Below, piece after piece: positions 21,716 through 53,235 of a DNA stretch of 64,000 bases. The notes below the pieces were generated by a model. It was not told the origin of the DNA. It did not search any database and was given only the letters and a program-made list of their open reading frames with translations. This DNA is from Amphiura filiformis (Eukaryota; Echinodermata; Ophiuroidea; Amphilepidida; Amphiuridae). Every line of letters starts with the position of its first letter. Position 1 is the first letter of the stretch. A program made the position numbers and the translations under genes. Where the stretch lies: positions 68,452,292 through 68,516,291 of the forward strand of contig NC_092628.1 in the NCBI RefSeq assembly GCF_039555335.1, given 5' to 3'.

Positions 21716-22792
21716 GTAAAAATTGATTTAAATCACGATTTAAATAATAAAATGATTAAAAAAAAATATTACATTAACTTATTCAATTTAATACCATTTT
21801 GATCAATTAAAGTCAATTTCATTCTTTAATAAATTGACTGTTTTACTTTATTCCAAATGCTTCTACACCTTTTGGATACAATTAAAATGCCTGTATGGTG
21901 TCATTTTATCTAGTACTAAAAAATTTCCCATGATTTTACCAATTTTTTTCTTAGAAATTTATATCACATGTAAAAACTTGATTAAAATAAAAGACCTGAT
22001 AGAATTGCACTAGTCTATCATTCCACTGGTCTCTTTTGAATTTATCATGGGGTAGCTAGCTATTTTAACAGTTCTTGGAATGATTTTTTAAAATCGATTT
22101 AAGGGCTCTAAAATGAGCGTTTATTGCGTTTCGACAGTATTTTTGTGGGACATGAGAGCACCTCAGACCTATCGAATTGCATTCTGAATACGAAGCATGT
22201 CTTTCTGATATCAAATAATTTTCATTTTTGAAAATCACAATATAATACAAATTTTATGACAAATTATAAAAATTTGATATTTTTCAAATTTTGATATATA
22301 ATAGTCCTCGAAGTAAATTATATAAATCTAATGACATATTCTTAAAGTGTATGTAGCAGGAGTTAAAGTTGACGGTCAATTGAAAATGTTGACCTTTCAT
22401 ATTGAAGATATGGATTTTTTCCCAAAAGACCTAATTTTTTTGGTGTTTTGGGAAAAAAATCCATATCTTCAATACGAAAGGTCAAAATTTTCAATTGATC
22501 GTCGGCTTTTCATCACACCTACATACACTTTAAGTATAAATCATCAGATTTATAAAGTTTACTTCAAGTACTGTTAAATATCAAAAATATCAATTTTAAT
22601 GATTTGCCATAAAATGTATTAAATTGCGAATTTCAAAAATCAAAATTATTTGATATCAGAATGACATTCTTCGTATTCAGAATGCAATTCGATATGTCTG
22701 ATGTGCTCTAATGCCCCACAATAAATACTGTCCAAACGTTCATACCCCAGCCCTTAAATATAAAAAAATCTGATCAAAAATCGCCAACCCTG
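21716..22792. mobile_element. Second hAT-like copy, interrupted by a foldback
   Basis: Colinear with the element at 11507-12210: the AATTGACTGTTTTACTT, AATGCTTCTACA, CCACTGGTCTCTTTTGA and TCGCCAACCCTG strings appear in the same order. The left terminus is not clear. A TTAA-flanked foldback (22103-22753) splits the right part. Confidence 0.75.
22103..22753. mobile_element. TTAA-flanked foldback, 651 bp, nested in hAT-like copy
   Basis: TTAA at 22099-22102 and 22754-22757 bracket GGGCTC...CAGCCC. The arms pair over some 250 bp, for example ATCGAATTGCATTCTGAATA with its inverse near 22675-22694, and a tight inner hairpin near 22400-22470 (GATATGGATTTTTT with its inverse). TTAA duplication is the piggyBac pattern; no transposase is present. 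Confidence 0.8.
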
Positions 22793-22836
22793 ATAAAAGA
22801 TAAAACATATAGATTCTCATCACGTTGGTTGTATGT

Positions 22837-24479
22837 TAGACTACCCTGTAGTCCACTTGCCCATTGTGCATACTCTGTATATTGTATTTAAGCTTAAAAC
22901 TCTGATTTAATTAACGTGTGCACAATTGATAGATTTTCACATCTGATCTTTTCAATCACCCTACTCCCTCTGTTTGTTAGCTTCCCAAGTGGACTACTGA
23001 CTTTGCCTTGCGGTGAAGATTTTTAACACGGGACTCTATGGAGAGTTAGGCCAATTTCTGGCCTAACTAAAATTGGCCATGATGTAATGCATCTTAAAAT
23101 GAATCTGCCTTGTGATTGGTCGCCCATATCTCGCTATGGTTTAAATCTTCTGGGCCCGCGCCATTGAAAAGGGGTATAATCCTTCTTGCCTTCCATGAGC
23201 AACCGCGTCACATCGGGTATAATCTTCCTTCCAGGAGCAACCACTGTGCATGATTGACGGGCTATTCCATTGCTCGTAATAGGGTAGTGTATTTTAGCGG
23301 GACAATGCTGGATCATAGTGGTGCACGCGCGCGTGCACGATGTGCAAGGTAGACTTTCGCCCCTTGGCATGTGGTTGTTGGTGTAGGGGTGTGGGGGTGT
23401 GTGTGTTGGGGGAGGGGGCGTGTTGTCCGAGATGTTAGGAATGATTTAATAATAGTTATTAATATTGGAAGAACGTTTTAAACTTTTAATTTAAGGCATC
23501 ATATAGGCCTAAGATTTTATACTATTTTAGATTTAGACAAAATAATAAAATAGCATTTAAAAATTATATTAATAGGCCTATTTATTATCGCACGCCATGG
23601 TAACAATAAAAAAAATGGCACACTTTCCGATAAAAATTTGGGAAACAAATTAATTTAAAAAAAAGAAAAATAAAAACAATCTTTCTTAAACCAAATTTTC
23701 ATGAAATTGAGGGCCAGCAATAAACCATAATGCACCCCGAATCTGTCGCACATCCCCATAGTAGGCCTACCTTCCTTTCCACCCCGTTGCCCTAAACTAG
23801 ACGTGTAATATAACCGCCGCGCCACGAGTATTTTTTTTTTACCTGTAGGCAAGCTCACCCCTACAGTCGCAATAGTTCTAGCCCAGATAGCTTTTAACTC
23901 ACGCCTACTAATAACGTACTTATGGCGCTATAAGGTTTACCACGGAAGCTGTTTGGTTATACCGTGGAAGAAGATTATACCCTATATGGCGCCATTACCA
24001 TTAACTACACCGTACACAACTGTCTGTGGTGTTTGCGGCGCTTTTGTGTTGACGCGAAAGTTAATCTCTCATCAAACATCTAGCGCGTCTTGTACTATAC
24101 CATGCTTAGCACTTGTGGTTAATGGACTGATAAACAAGTATGCTTGACAGTGTATTTTTAGAGAGCAAAGTCCAGGGGGTAAAGTTCTGCTTAAAATTCA
24201 AAGTCCATAGTCGGATTTTCGGGGTTCGCTATCAATAAACTGGTAAATTCCAAAATCAGAATTGTTCAGTATTAAAGTGAGCCATTATAATTATGCAAGA
24301 TAATGTTGCATTCAATTACTTTTATTGTCACTAATCATCTGATATTTTTAACTCTTTATGACCATTTTACTATTGAATAGGCCTACTTTAATTTTAATAA
24401 ACATCAGTATAAATTTGAGTGGGTTCATCATGACTAATAATAACATATTTTTAATAAAATTCGACTATGGCATAGTCTA
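22837..24479. mobile_element. TAGACTA element copy 1, 1.64 kb, 9-bp target duplication
   Basis: The left end TAGACTACCCTGTAGTCCA and the inverse of the right end TAGACTATGCCATAGTCGA form the terminal repeat. GTTGTATGT stands at 22828-22836 and again at 24480-24488, a perfect 9-bp duplication. The interior has no recognisable transposase; its longest frames are under 80 codons. Copy 2 at 62580-63299 lies in the opposite orientation. Nine bp suits Mutator-like or Merlin-like transposases; this is inference. Confidence 0.87.
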
Positions 24480-24700
24480 GTTGTATGTGTGCTTTTTTAT
24501 GCTTTTATCTTTTTATTTATTGAAAGCCTTATGTAGGCCTACGATTTCCTTCAAATTTTAAATTTGTTCTTCTATAGGGCCTACTCAAAATGCTGAAATA
24601 ATACAAGTAATAATTGTCGGGAAGGGCTTCTCCGTGTCCACTGATTTTGTAAGGTCCAAGGTAGTAGCTTATTTGGCCGTTTCAGTTCTAAAAGTCATAA

Positions 24701-25081
24701 GGCCAAGTAAAAAATAAAACATGTTTCACGTCCGGGTTTTCGAAAAAAAGGAGGAGGAGGGGGCTTTTTATTTTCTATTTTTTATCGCAAAATTTGTGTA
24801 AATACCCATACTTAGAGCTGTTTTAGCGTATATAATAATGCCTGGAAAAAGAAGGAGGCCCTTTTTTATTTGTTGTTCTGAGAGTTAAACCCCCTCCAAT
24901 GATCACAAAACCTTCTTAAAATGTTTCTTGTATCTTAACAAGGCTATAGAAAGCATCCCAACTTCTAGACATATTTTTTGAAAAGTTATAACTGAATTTC
25001 AAAAAATAAAAATATATTTGAGGAAACCTCAAAAAAGGAAGCGGGAGGGGACGTGAAACATGTTTATTTTTTTATTTTGCC
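24701..25081. mobile_element. Dispersed inverted-end element, copy 1
   Basis: The ends AAACATGTTTCACGTCC and GGACGTGAAACATGTTT are inverse, with inverted similarity going further out (AAGTCATAA / TTATGACTT). The 380-bp body is shared almost throughout with 36514-36875 in the same orientation (GGAGGAGGAGG, AGAGCTGTTTTAGCGTA, TGCCTGGAAAAAG, AGCAAGGCTATAGAAAGCAT or close variants). Confidence 0.8.
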
Positions 25082-25399
25082 TAATTATGACTTTATGTCA
25101 AACTTTGCTCTGTTGGCTTTATACAAACACAATTGGCTGATTCCATTTAGGAATTGGGACATGTATAAACATTACAAATTACTGTGCCAAAAAATCAGGT
25201 TTGAAAAAAACTAACCAATTTCATATAAATTAGGCCTATTAGGCCTATCATGATTATAGCTCGTAGGCTACATTTATAGCTATTTATGGCTTTAAAAAAA
25301 TTCAAAGTAGGCTACATGAGAGAATATTTTCACCAGGTTCTTGCAACGACAATTTTAATAAATCAACAGTTTTATTTTTATCTCATTAATTCTTCTTGT
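25082..25399. other. Gene-free spacer with a family-D fragment
   Basis: ACATGTATAAACATTACAAA and CCAAAAAATCAGGTTTGAAA match 33466-33510 and, inverted, 63525-63573. The rest is AT-rich with TAGGCCTA strings. Confidence 0.5.
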
Positions 25400-25917
25400 A
25401 GCCAAGCCCACTTGTAAACAAAAGTTTTTGTCGTATCAATGTGTCATCAATCAATGTTGTACACACTTCTTCCACCGTGTAACATCCGGGACCCTTTATA
25501 TGCAGACATTACGTCACCGATCTACAAGAACAGCCGTACTAGCCTAAGTAACAAAACCCTCAATATTTTTATGCTATATATTGAGTTTAAGCTGCAGTGC
25601 GTATGGAATAGTAAACAACAGACGCACTGTAGGGGCGTTCGAGATAGCCGGCCGCCATTGCAAATGGTGGATATATTTACAATCGGAGAAGAACTATAAT
25701 CAGTTGGGAATCGTAATCATCCAGCCGATTAAAACATCAAAGGGAACATTTTTGTTATCCCAGATAAATGTCAAGGGATCATAAGACCCTTTATTTTATT
25801 ATCGTGTATAGTAGGCATTTTTAAAGGTATTTATTTTGTTAGAAGGGAGTAATCCGGAAGTTGAACTTCTCGATAGCTCTATAACGTAAACGTATCTAAC
25901 CAAGCCCAGTTCACAAA
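25400..25917 (+). promoter_or_regulatory. Probable Rab11 promoter / 5' UTR region
   Basis: This is the segment directly upstream of the Rab11 start codon. It holds a CRE-like TTACGTCA (25509-25516) and a CCGCCATTGC string resembling a YY1 site (25651-25660). It is less AT-rich than the intron that follows. The transcription start is not defined by the sequence. Confidence 0.4.
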
Positions 25918-43153
<17,236 letters not shown>

Positions 43154-44700
43154 AGTGCACCCTTGTTGTTTTATTGTCATAGGTTTTTTTTTCTTTTTTT
43201 TTTCTTTTGTTTAATTTGTCTGTTCCATTTATGGAATAAAAGCTGTTGGGGATGTACACATAACCAAGATACTTAGGAGTGCCCTTTGGTAAACAGACAC
43301 AGTATAGCATTGGAGTTGAGCACCTGTTGCCTACCTGTATGGACATTAGTGGCATTGGACATTGTAATGGATATATTTGCTTTAAGGTCCCTCTCTCTAT
43401 TAAGCCTTATACAGAGAGAGGGTCCCTAAAGAATGCCAGTGTTTTACCACATTTAAGCCTACTATTTCTTCTGGTGTATTTTTTTCCAAAAAGAAAGGAA
43501 CTTTTTCCTGTAAGGTATCAACCTATAGGCTTGTAAGCAGAGTTGCAGAGACACGTACATCTGATTTGCCCCTTTTCATGACAATGAGGTATAGGACATC
43601 ATTTTCTGGTGGGCAGTGGCTAGGAAACTATTGAATTTTTATACCTGTATGCTTTACCATCGTACATGGCTTATTCCTGTTTTGTACATAATGTATCCAT
43701 CCAGTCAATGTTTTGGCAAAGTGCCAAAATTAAGCTATGTAAAATAGGGCATGACATGAAAATGGAGATCAGCTTGGTATTACCTTCAAGTAAGCACACT
43801 CAGAGTTAGCCTAGTATCAAGACAGGATTTAACAGCTTACAGAATAAAGCTGTCTAATCCCTCAATCAAGTCTTGACAATAGGCTAATTTATGTGCTTAC
43901 ATGAAGGAAGATGAATGTTAGCATTTGTCATAGAAAGCATATAGACCTTGTAGGTTCAATTGTTGTGCGAGTACAAAACGGTTGTAAGTGACATTTCTGG
44001 CAAAAACACGAGGAATGCTGCAAAATGACAAAAATGCAGATATGACCTGCTTGCACTCACATGACAAATTGAAAACAATAATCTGTTGCATAGGTGTTCA
44101 ATACTATTTGCATCCTTTTATTGTACTGAAATGTGATTTACATTTATTTGAATGAGGTAATTCTAGAAAATTCAAAATTAATGTTGAAAGATGAAGAACC
44201 AAAACCTTAGTGTTATTTAAACCAAGTGATTTTGTAGTGTACTAATTTAATTGATGTACCTCATCCAGTACAATAGCATGATGCAGTACAAAAATATAAA
44301 GACTTGGTGTATCAGGTTATAACATGAATGGTTAAGCCATACCAGGTAACACCACTTATTTTTTGGTGATATTTATTGTGGCAAGATGGATACAACACCA
44401 CATCAGGGTTTGTGTGGTTATGTGCCTGTATCATATCAAATTGAAACGATGCTTGATCATGTGTATGTTAGCAAGGACTTATACATAAGATGCTTGTTAA
44501 AACTATCGCTCATGTATAACTGCTTCGGGTATATTGTGTGCTTTGTTATAAACTCTACATAGTAGATATTGGTACAGTTGTGTGGATTTTTCTGTATCAT
44601 TCTTTAGCATATATTTGTATTGTAAACATGCACATCTGGAATAATGAACTACATAATTGAGTTATGTGGCCCAGGGCATGTCAGTCCAGACACCAATAAA
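43154..44700 (+). other. Probable Rab11 3' UTR with candidate poly(A) signals
   Basis: AATAAA hexamers occur 82 bp after the stop (43235-43240) and at 43843 and 44695. Which one is used cannot be told from sequence alone. A T-rich run at 43183-43205 directly follows the stop region. Confidence 0.5.
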
Positions 44701-47700
44701 GTCCAGACATGTATACAAGTATACAGGAGGGTGATCTATAAGGACAAGGTCGCCTACCAACTGGCCAGTTGACCAGGCCAACGTTTGTTCCTCTTTAACA
44801 CCTAGGGTCCATCTGATGAAGACATGCTACACATTCAAAGTCATGTTGCCATTACTTAGTATATTTTTGCACCTGCTGAGACATGCTGTGATAACTGCAC
44901 AAAAAATGTGACACATACACTGCAATTTGCTTCATGTGCCAAAATGCCTGTTAATTGGTCACATGGTTCAATTTGGTATTGAGGACGTTCTCAAACAATA
45001 TGGCTAAGACACAGAAATTTGCTGTATTTTATTTATAAAAAAAGTGAAACTAATTTTACAAACCAATCCAGAATTTTCTTGTGATTTGTGTTAATTACAT
45101 GTATGTTATTATAACTTTAATTTCTTTCATTCAAATTCATTTGAACTAGATGCAGGTCTTTTGCATAGACTGCATTGTGGATCGTATAATTTTTATTTTT
45201 CATTTTCCCAATAATAACCTTTCTTACTGAAACAAAAGTATTTGTATCATGAAATTCCTTCCCATAGAGACGAGTGAGTATATCAAGATTGTAGAAGCTT
45301 ATAATGCTGTGAAGCAAAAATTTATATATATATTGCTTAATGTACTATATTATTGATTGCATAATTTCAGGTCACCATGAGGGTAGTATAAGACATGTCA
45401 ACTTATTTGCCTTTCTACAGAGTGAAATGATTTCTTGTTTTTTTTAAGACTTTCAAACGTACTAGTAATCCTATGGTACGTTATGTGACTTCCCATCTAG
45501 AGGAAGACAAATTCACTATCATGGGTGTATTCCTTGAGTTTTCATGCACGTGAGACCCATTGATGCTATGAACAATTGCAATAAAATATGAATCACTGCC
45601 CTTACAGCTCTCCTACACTTTCCCAAGACAGTTTTGTGTAGCTCACCTGCAACTATAAAACCCAAGTTCTTATGGTTTATGGAAAGTGTTGGAAATGAGG
45701 TGGCCCCTTTGGCCAAATGCCCATCAAAATGACTGCGGGCTGTCGATACACCACCCTTCAGGCCCACAGGGACCATGAAATTTTGATAACTAAGTCAGCA
45801 AGATGAACTTGTTTGTTGATTTCTGCCCTTTTTATGCCATTATTATTTGTTGATCTCTGTGTCTGACATACACTCTTTATTTTTGTAAAATTTGAGTGAG
45901 GGCCCGTAGAATTTTAGACAGTCCATTTTGGCTTATTTCCAACACTGCGTATGTATATGGATTAAGTAGGCAGTCAGTACTTAACAGACCTTCTTGGAAT
46001 ATAAAGTTACAAGGTGTAAGGGTCTGTCAAAAAGAAGAATGCATCTTGGAAGCCAACTGACATTTTCTAATGGATTTAATGCTGTCATGTTTGCAATGTC
46101 ACCCATGGAATGACAGGTAACCACATTTTTTTCCACACCTGGTTGTCCATCATTGCATCAAAGTGTGCTCTGTATTTTGTGAAGCCCTCGTCTCATACCA
46201 TAACATTATACACAAGGCATAATTAATTGTGTACTTCTGGCATTCCACATTTATTTCACATGCACTTTTTTAAAAATAAAACACGGGGTGGAATCACTCC
46301 CATGCATTTCCTTACTTCAGCATATTACCAATGTGTTTATTTCAAATAAAACAAAGCTTGTTAGGTTCAGCAGTTAGTGCTTTCATCAGCAAAATTCAAC
46401 ATTTTATGGGTACCTGTTAGTTGTGCAAATGATGCTAACATGTAACTGATGTACGCCAGTCAAGATGAGTGGCAATTAATGGTTTAAAACACTGTTCAGT
46501 TTGATGATATATTGAGCTTGGTTTGCTGCAATGAAAACCAAATGTAAAAATTATATGTAATCAATGGAATTGTGGATGATGTCACTGCTATTGACTTGAT
46601 GATTTCTTGGGAATTTAATTTGATTATTATAATTATGAATCACACTGAAAACATTCCTATCTGCAAAGACACAGTTCTTAAACCTCAATGTTTGTACACT
46701 CATACAATGACCTTTCATTGCGTTGGGTACACAAACTCGCGCTCTACAACTTGAGGTCAACGTTTGTGCTATGAAGGTATTTGAACTGTGCCATTGGGAA
46801 TAAGAATGTTTTTGTTCATGAATATTGTGACACGCTGTAATGTCATGGTAGATGGCCAGTGTATGGATTGGATTCTGTCTGTACCAGCTACATTACCCCA
46901 TAAGTTTGCTTGGATCTTTGGATGAATTATAATAGATAATAGGATTGTACTTTAAAAATCAAATTAACCAAGTTGTAGCACCAGTTAAAAAAATCAACAC
47001 ATGCCCCACCATCCTACCCAGTACAATATGCACAAGGTGTCACTAGAGCTCAAATATTTATCATAATATGGTGGTATGTGTCGCATCTGTAATGCATACC
47101 CACCAATATTGGGTATATGATACAACTTGTAACCTGATATTAGTTGTGCTTCTTGGTATATCTTTTGGTAATTCTGTTAATTGAGAACAATCTATGTCAT
47201 CGTATCCTCCACAGCTTTCATTTTATGAATGGACTTATCTCAACTTTGATGTAAAATTTCCTTGCTTATGTGTGTGTAAAGTCTCTTCCACCTCTGGTTT
47301 GATTCCACACATACTGCCTGCCAATTTTAATGTATAACACCATTTTTGATTGGATATACAGATATGATACAAGAAAGTTACATCCGGGACTTGAGATTGA
47401 TATTAAAAAATAGCATGAATAAGGCTCTATGGTATTTAATCAATCCACTTAACTATTGTCACTGATGGTCTCATGAATATTAAATTAATTAGCTGATTAT
47501 TGAAATCTAAGTCAAGACAATTCTAATGTGATGCAGTCTACTGCTTAATTGGGGTATAAAAGATCCAAATCATAAAAGCCTTGGACTTTCAAGTCATGCT
47601 TGATGATATCGTGGGAAAATCTTTGGTAGACGGTTTGTGTGGATTGAGTGGAATCAAACCGGCTGTAAAGGAGACTAGTGTGAAGGTGGCAGGCAGGAAT

Positions 47701-50159
47701 GAGTTACTTACCGTATTGTTTGTATTAAACGGCCCGGGAGTATTGTATCTTTTCAAATGGGGCATTTATTAGAATTGAATTTTCAGTGAAAAATCTTCAA
47801 AATTGACAGCGAACGTCGGAAGAATCATTCACTGCCGGGTTCAAATTCAAAATGGTGATGCACACTGAACCATGTGGAACATGTTTTCTTGGTAAATACA
47901 ACAAAATTAAATCCGTAAGTGCATCATCAAACAAGAATCTGATGAAATTAGTGAAATTCTACCATAATTGGGCAGTGAGCTGGGTGAAAGTTTTAAGCTT
48001 ACTCACCTGATATTTCATGGCGATTTATTAATTTTTGTCCATTTTTCATTGAAAAATTGGAAGGGTGGATTATTAGAGGGGGCATTCAATACAAATAATA
48101 TGGTATATGGTGACAGTGGTATAAAACAACAGCATTTTTGTGATGTGTTTTTACATTATTTAGTTGACATTCACAAGGGAATGAACTTCCACTTTGAGTT
48201 GAAACATTCATTTCTATTTAAGTCATTTTTTGTTAATTTTATATGTATTATGTATAGATAGTGTAGTGTGGTTATAATTCATACAAATATATTAAACATC
48301 AGATAGCCTCTGATTATTACTTCAATCTGTTTGCCCAGAGAAGATATCTCACACTTCCCACAATGCATTTCATCTGTGTCAGCTTTCTGTGTCAGCTTTT
48401 AAGTGCAACATGAGTCAATAGTGATAAGTTCCTCAATGAACAGAGCACATCCAGATCTGTTTATTTCTTGACTTTGCAGTACAAAGCAATGGGAGTATAA
48501 TTTGATGAAGTGATGCATCATGTTGCAATGGATTCTGGAAATGGTAAGATATCTTCTCTGCTTTTTGCCAATCCGGTATTATAATCATTTCTGAATCATC
48601 TCCAATGTATTGCAAGCCGTTGAATACGGGCAAGAAATTTGTTAGGGCAAAGATCAAATTGTAATGTTTAAATGCCTATTATGTATTCTGATCTGATCCA
48701 CTTGTCATGTCACCATATATTTGATTAAATAAAGGTATTAAACCTATAAACCTAACAAAGCATACATTTTCTAATTGTGAAATACCTTTATGGCAATCAT
48801 TGTTTTGTACTTTTTCATTTGAACCATCTTATCATTGCTGACGTCGTACTACTTGGATCAGATCATGTCTCTGAAAATTGTTGCTCGCTAGCAACTAAGT
48901 TTGATGTTACAATTTGTATTTTAACAGTGAAGAATGCCATTGGCTTAACTGTATTGGTTGGAAGTCCTTTAATCATGAACTTTTTTTGTCAAAATACACA
49001 TCCAATATAGCCAAGAAATGTAGAAATAGTTGCATCCATGGCTAAAAGTACAATATTTTGTGAGAGTGAGTTAATAGATATGAATTCCAAATGTCTGTTG
49101 CTTCCTTCCTTCATTTCACCGGATTTGTTACGGTTACATTTTGACAATTTTGTAACAATGACTTACTTGGGTGTCATTATCAAATGATGCATTTTTGAAT
49201 AATTATCCTTAGGCAAAGTAGAAATAGATCAAATGTTGTTGTCATTGTATCCGTAAATTTGACCTGAAATGGACTGGAAGCACATATCAAATGGCACTTC
49301 TAGGTGTGATCCTGGACAGTTCATGCAAACTACTTTGATGACCTGTAATCTGCTGTACCTGAAACAAGCATTCAAAAGAGTTGTAAAAAGTTTGGTTATT
49401 TGTAACAAATATTTTATTATTAATAACATTGTGTTGCCTTTTTTTCCCACCCTTATGGTGGGTTGCACTCTGTAAATTGTAATGTGTCTTCTGCCATATC
49501 TTTGAAAAAGATGACTAGGGAATTGAGTATAGATTGGACACTGCTGATTGGTAATAGGATGAAAATAGGCTGGTTTTTGTCTGGTTATTCTTTTTTTATC
49601 AAATTTGGTTGTCAGCTGACCTAACATGAATAGATCTCTAACCGATAGGCTTGCAATAGTTAGTAATGATGAAAACCAAAGTATAAAAATTATGCATTGT
49701 GATATCGTGAATACGGTCAAAACTGCCTGGCTTTGGATAAGGGATGTATTCAAGGGGTGGCATTGGGGTGATAAATGAGGTCCAGGGGAAATCCTCTATA
49801 GCTGGGGGGGGGGGGTACGGGGCAAAGGCTTCAGAAGGTGGAGTATTTTTGACATGGAATATACTAGAAACTTTGAAACAATTGTATTTTTGCTGGATAC
49901 AATATTAATGACATGTATGGCGACAATGTCAGATATATAAAACTGGTACTTCATGTTAAAACTAGACAAGAAGTATTGTTTGTTTTTTCCTCAAATTATG
50001 ACCATCACTGTTTAATTGTACCTGTTGCATACTGGCCTAATGAGTCAATATGCATAATTTGTTACGACATTATGCACAGACACTGTCAAGAAAGTTGTAT
50101 GTGCAGTGAATGGATTTTGCAGTTTGGAATTGAAATTACATATTGGACAAACGAATCAC
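44701..50159. other. Quiet AT-rich intergenic DNA
   Basis: No gene recognised in about 5.5 kb and few visible repeats. An AAGGACAAGGTCGCC...TTGACCAGGCC segment (44737-44781) matches one in Rab11 intron 2. A G run lies at 49802. The longest frame (49753-49229, minus, 174 codons) shows no family features. An extended Rab11 3' UTR could reach into the first part. Confidence 0.45.
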
Positions 50160-51215
50160 TTGTCAAATGTTAAGCTTTATACTATATATTGGGTTTGTTT
50201 GAGATGATCTTAACACTTGACAAAAAAGATTTCCAAAAAGTCAAACATATGACTGCAAATGCAGATGCAACTTTCTTGCATAAAATGGCACAATGTCAGT
50301 GAAGATGAAAGACTGGTGTAGTCTTCAGACTCTTCACCATCAACAATACTGTGTATGTATCATAATCTCATGTATCATAGGTGTGTATCAAATGTGTAGT
50401 TTGCTGGCTACTGATGTAGGATTTACACAAGACAGACATTGATGTTTTGTTACCATCCATAGGGCTGTCACATGCTATGAATCTATGGGGTAAGAAACTG
50501 ATATTTTGCACCCATAAAATTACCAAAGATGAGAGCATTCTTTCTTAAGCTGTGACAAGCATATGCACTGTCAGAGATACAGAAAGGCCCAGTGTATGAA
50601 TTGTAGAACTTCATGGCCATAAATAATTATATCACTCATACATAAATTCTAGACAGTTCATTGGTTAATTGCCATTTATCATTTTTACAATCAGCCTCTA
50701 CGTGTGATAGTTTTTACCATCACAGTGTTGCGCTGTAGTACATGTGCGCCAGGCCAAGAGCCGACTCTTAAAGACTCACCTATTTCATTCTGGCGTTCCA
50801 ACATGTGAAGTGTGTCACAGCCAAACATGGTGGTGTTACATTGATGAAAAAATGTATAACCTAAATAGTATTTTTAAGTAATGGAATTTATGATATCAGT
50901 GATATAATACAAATATTAACTGTATAAGTTTGTGTAATGGTCGAAATACAGTCACTCAGTGAAAGGTGTTTGCATTGTTCCATTCCACACATCATTCCAG
51001 CTTGTGGAATGGAACAATCCATCTTTCATGATTATATTTCGACCATCGCTCTCATGGACAGTTAATACTTGCATACTTCAAAATGCTATCAATCAGTAAT
51101 GAGTATTAGGGTCGATTGCCAGTGTCATTAGAGAACCTTGTATGTGTGCAAGGTATCTCTGTCATAAACCAATGCTGTGCATGTTTTGTGTCTTGTCATG
51201 CAACTTGCAATGTAA
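50160..51215. repeat. Repeat pair, copy 1 (partner 60983-61506 plus 62306-62360)
   Basis: Shared strings in order: TTTATACTATATATTGGGTT, TTTCTTGCATAAAATGGCAC, a TGGTCGAAATA hairpin, ATGCTATCAATCAGTAATGA, GTCGATTGCCAGTGTCATTA and CAATGCTGTGCATGTTTTGT. It includes a palindrome (50938-51046) whose tip is ATTGTTCCATTCCAC with its inverse. Confidence 0.8.
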
Positions 51216-52895
51216 AAATTCAAGCCTTAAATATCAGACAGCTAATTTACATAAAACAAATCTTGGGCAAATGTAAAAAAAACTGTGATTTTAACAAACT
51301 TGATGATGCCAATATATGGCATAATAATGATGACAAATTTTTGTAAGTAATATTATATGTTTGAAATTTAATGGGAATTGTATGCTATAAACCTGTATTA
51401 AAGAAATGTACAAAAATTATACCTGAAAATGTGCTCAGATGTTTGGATGTCAGTGTACAATATATTGGTTTTGTTTTTAGTACCCCTTTTATTTTATTTT
51501 CTTTCAGTGTATTGGGATGTTGAGGGTGTGTAATGCATTGTGGGGGTTGATTTGCGATGCCTGATTGATTACTTTGCCTTGACTGGTTGAGGGTGGGTAC
51601 ATTTGAGTTGTATTTGCAACTGGAAGTATATTCAACCCAGTTTGATCCTCTTTGGTTGATTTGTTGATTTGAGTAGCTTGATTCTCTGTTTAAGCCAGTG
51701 GTTCCCTACCAGTGGGTCAAAACTCAAGGCCATAAGGACTGGGGTCTGGGACTTTCAGGTTTGATTATATCACTGGGAACAGTAACACAATTCTAACATG
51801 GGGTCATAAGTGGTCCGAGTTTTGACAAATGGGGTTGTGTTTTAATAAATTGGGAACCATAGTTTTCTATGCAAGCCAACCTCAAGAATTGTGACATTAG
51901 TGTTAACTTGGTATCACAAAATCATACGGTGGAAATCTTTACACCCCCTGATACTATCTTCTGAATAAAATAAAACATTGGTCCATGGATTTTATTTCCT
52001 GTATAGATAGTACAGAAGTATTGCTGACACAAAGACTTTTACCCAATATCACACTAGATCAACTGTTGGAAATAGCCTGTATTTGATCATTTCTGGGGTG
52101 TCATCTCAGCAGCATGATCGTACAGGAGGACTCGTGTATTTAAATCTGCTTGGTTAAATAAACTATGTGAGTGGTAATAGAGGCATTGGTATCAGGACAG
52201 AGTAATTATGAGGTGCATCTGTGCCCTTGACCTATTTCAAGCAAGAGGCATGCTAACCAAAGTAACACACTCTTCATTGTTAATATTGTGGTATCTCTTG
52301 GCCAAAATAAAATTGTTAATTATTGTATAGTGTACAAAATGGATTATCTGTAGAATATTACCATAATTTGTTAATATCAGTTTGATAAAGGCCTGATATG
52401 CCAAGCCAATACACTTTGATATAAAGTGATGACATGGCAGCAGAAAGACACAGTGGCTTTAGCTGCTGTTTGTATGGTTGCTGTGATGTGTACATGCATA
52501 GATCTGGTTATGCACTGTCTTGCATATCTAATCATACATGCTAATCATACATGCAAAAGGTAATGCACATGTCCTGCTGCCTCTTGAGCCATCACAATTA
52601 TGTCAAGTATGCTTAGAGTGAATGAAGGCTTAAAAAATCTGCAACAGTACATAGTATTCTATCAGGTATATTAAAATGCAATGCCTGTCACACACCTTTG
52701 GTAGTTGCCAACATGGGCATTGTGTTTGGTAAATGCATGCATTAAATTTACTAAGTGCATATTTGCTTGAACAGCCAATGAGATGCCAATATTTCACATC
52801 CTGAATCAATCAGAACTCTACTTCTGGTTTTGCTATCAGCAACATAAAAAGGTTGAAGAATTGTAAAAAGGAAAGCAAATGACCACCATCATTGA
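51216..52895. other. Gene-free DNA
   Basis: Nothing recognised; not represented in the related region at 61-64 kb. Confidence 0.4.
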
Positions 52896-53235
52896 TATTA
52901 AGGTGGTACTGACCTGTCATCTGGTTTTGAAAGTAATTCAAAATTTACAAAAGACCTTTTGCCTTACTGATGGTGGAACAGGTTCAAAGTTACCTCGTTT
53001 AACTACAGTTCTGCAAGTTTAAATATAGTTAATAAGTGGTACTTAAAAAAGAGGGGCAGCATTGTGCATTAAATAAATAAATAAATTCTTTTCTAATAGG
53101 GCCCTGTCGCTATAATACAAGGCTAAAGGTCTCTTATTAAATAGTTTGAGGATCCTAAAAGCACCTTAATTGTAAACAAGAATTGGCAAACCCGAGTATA
53201 TAATAAAAATTAATAAAATGAGTTTAATCTAAACT
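52896..53235. repeat. Repeat pair, copy 1 of the GTGGTACTGACCTG segment
   Basis: GTGGTACTGACCTGTCATC, GTAATTCAAAATTTAC, TTTGAGGATCCTAAAAGCA and other strings match 63348-63483 and 63866-64000 in order. The partner is split by an inserted element. Confidence 0.8.

Noticed and set aside
49229..49753. Minus-strand frame of 174 codons
   Set aside because: Composition looks random, no domain pattern, no splice or promoter support.
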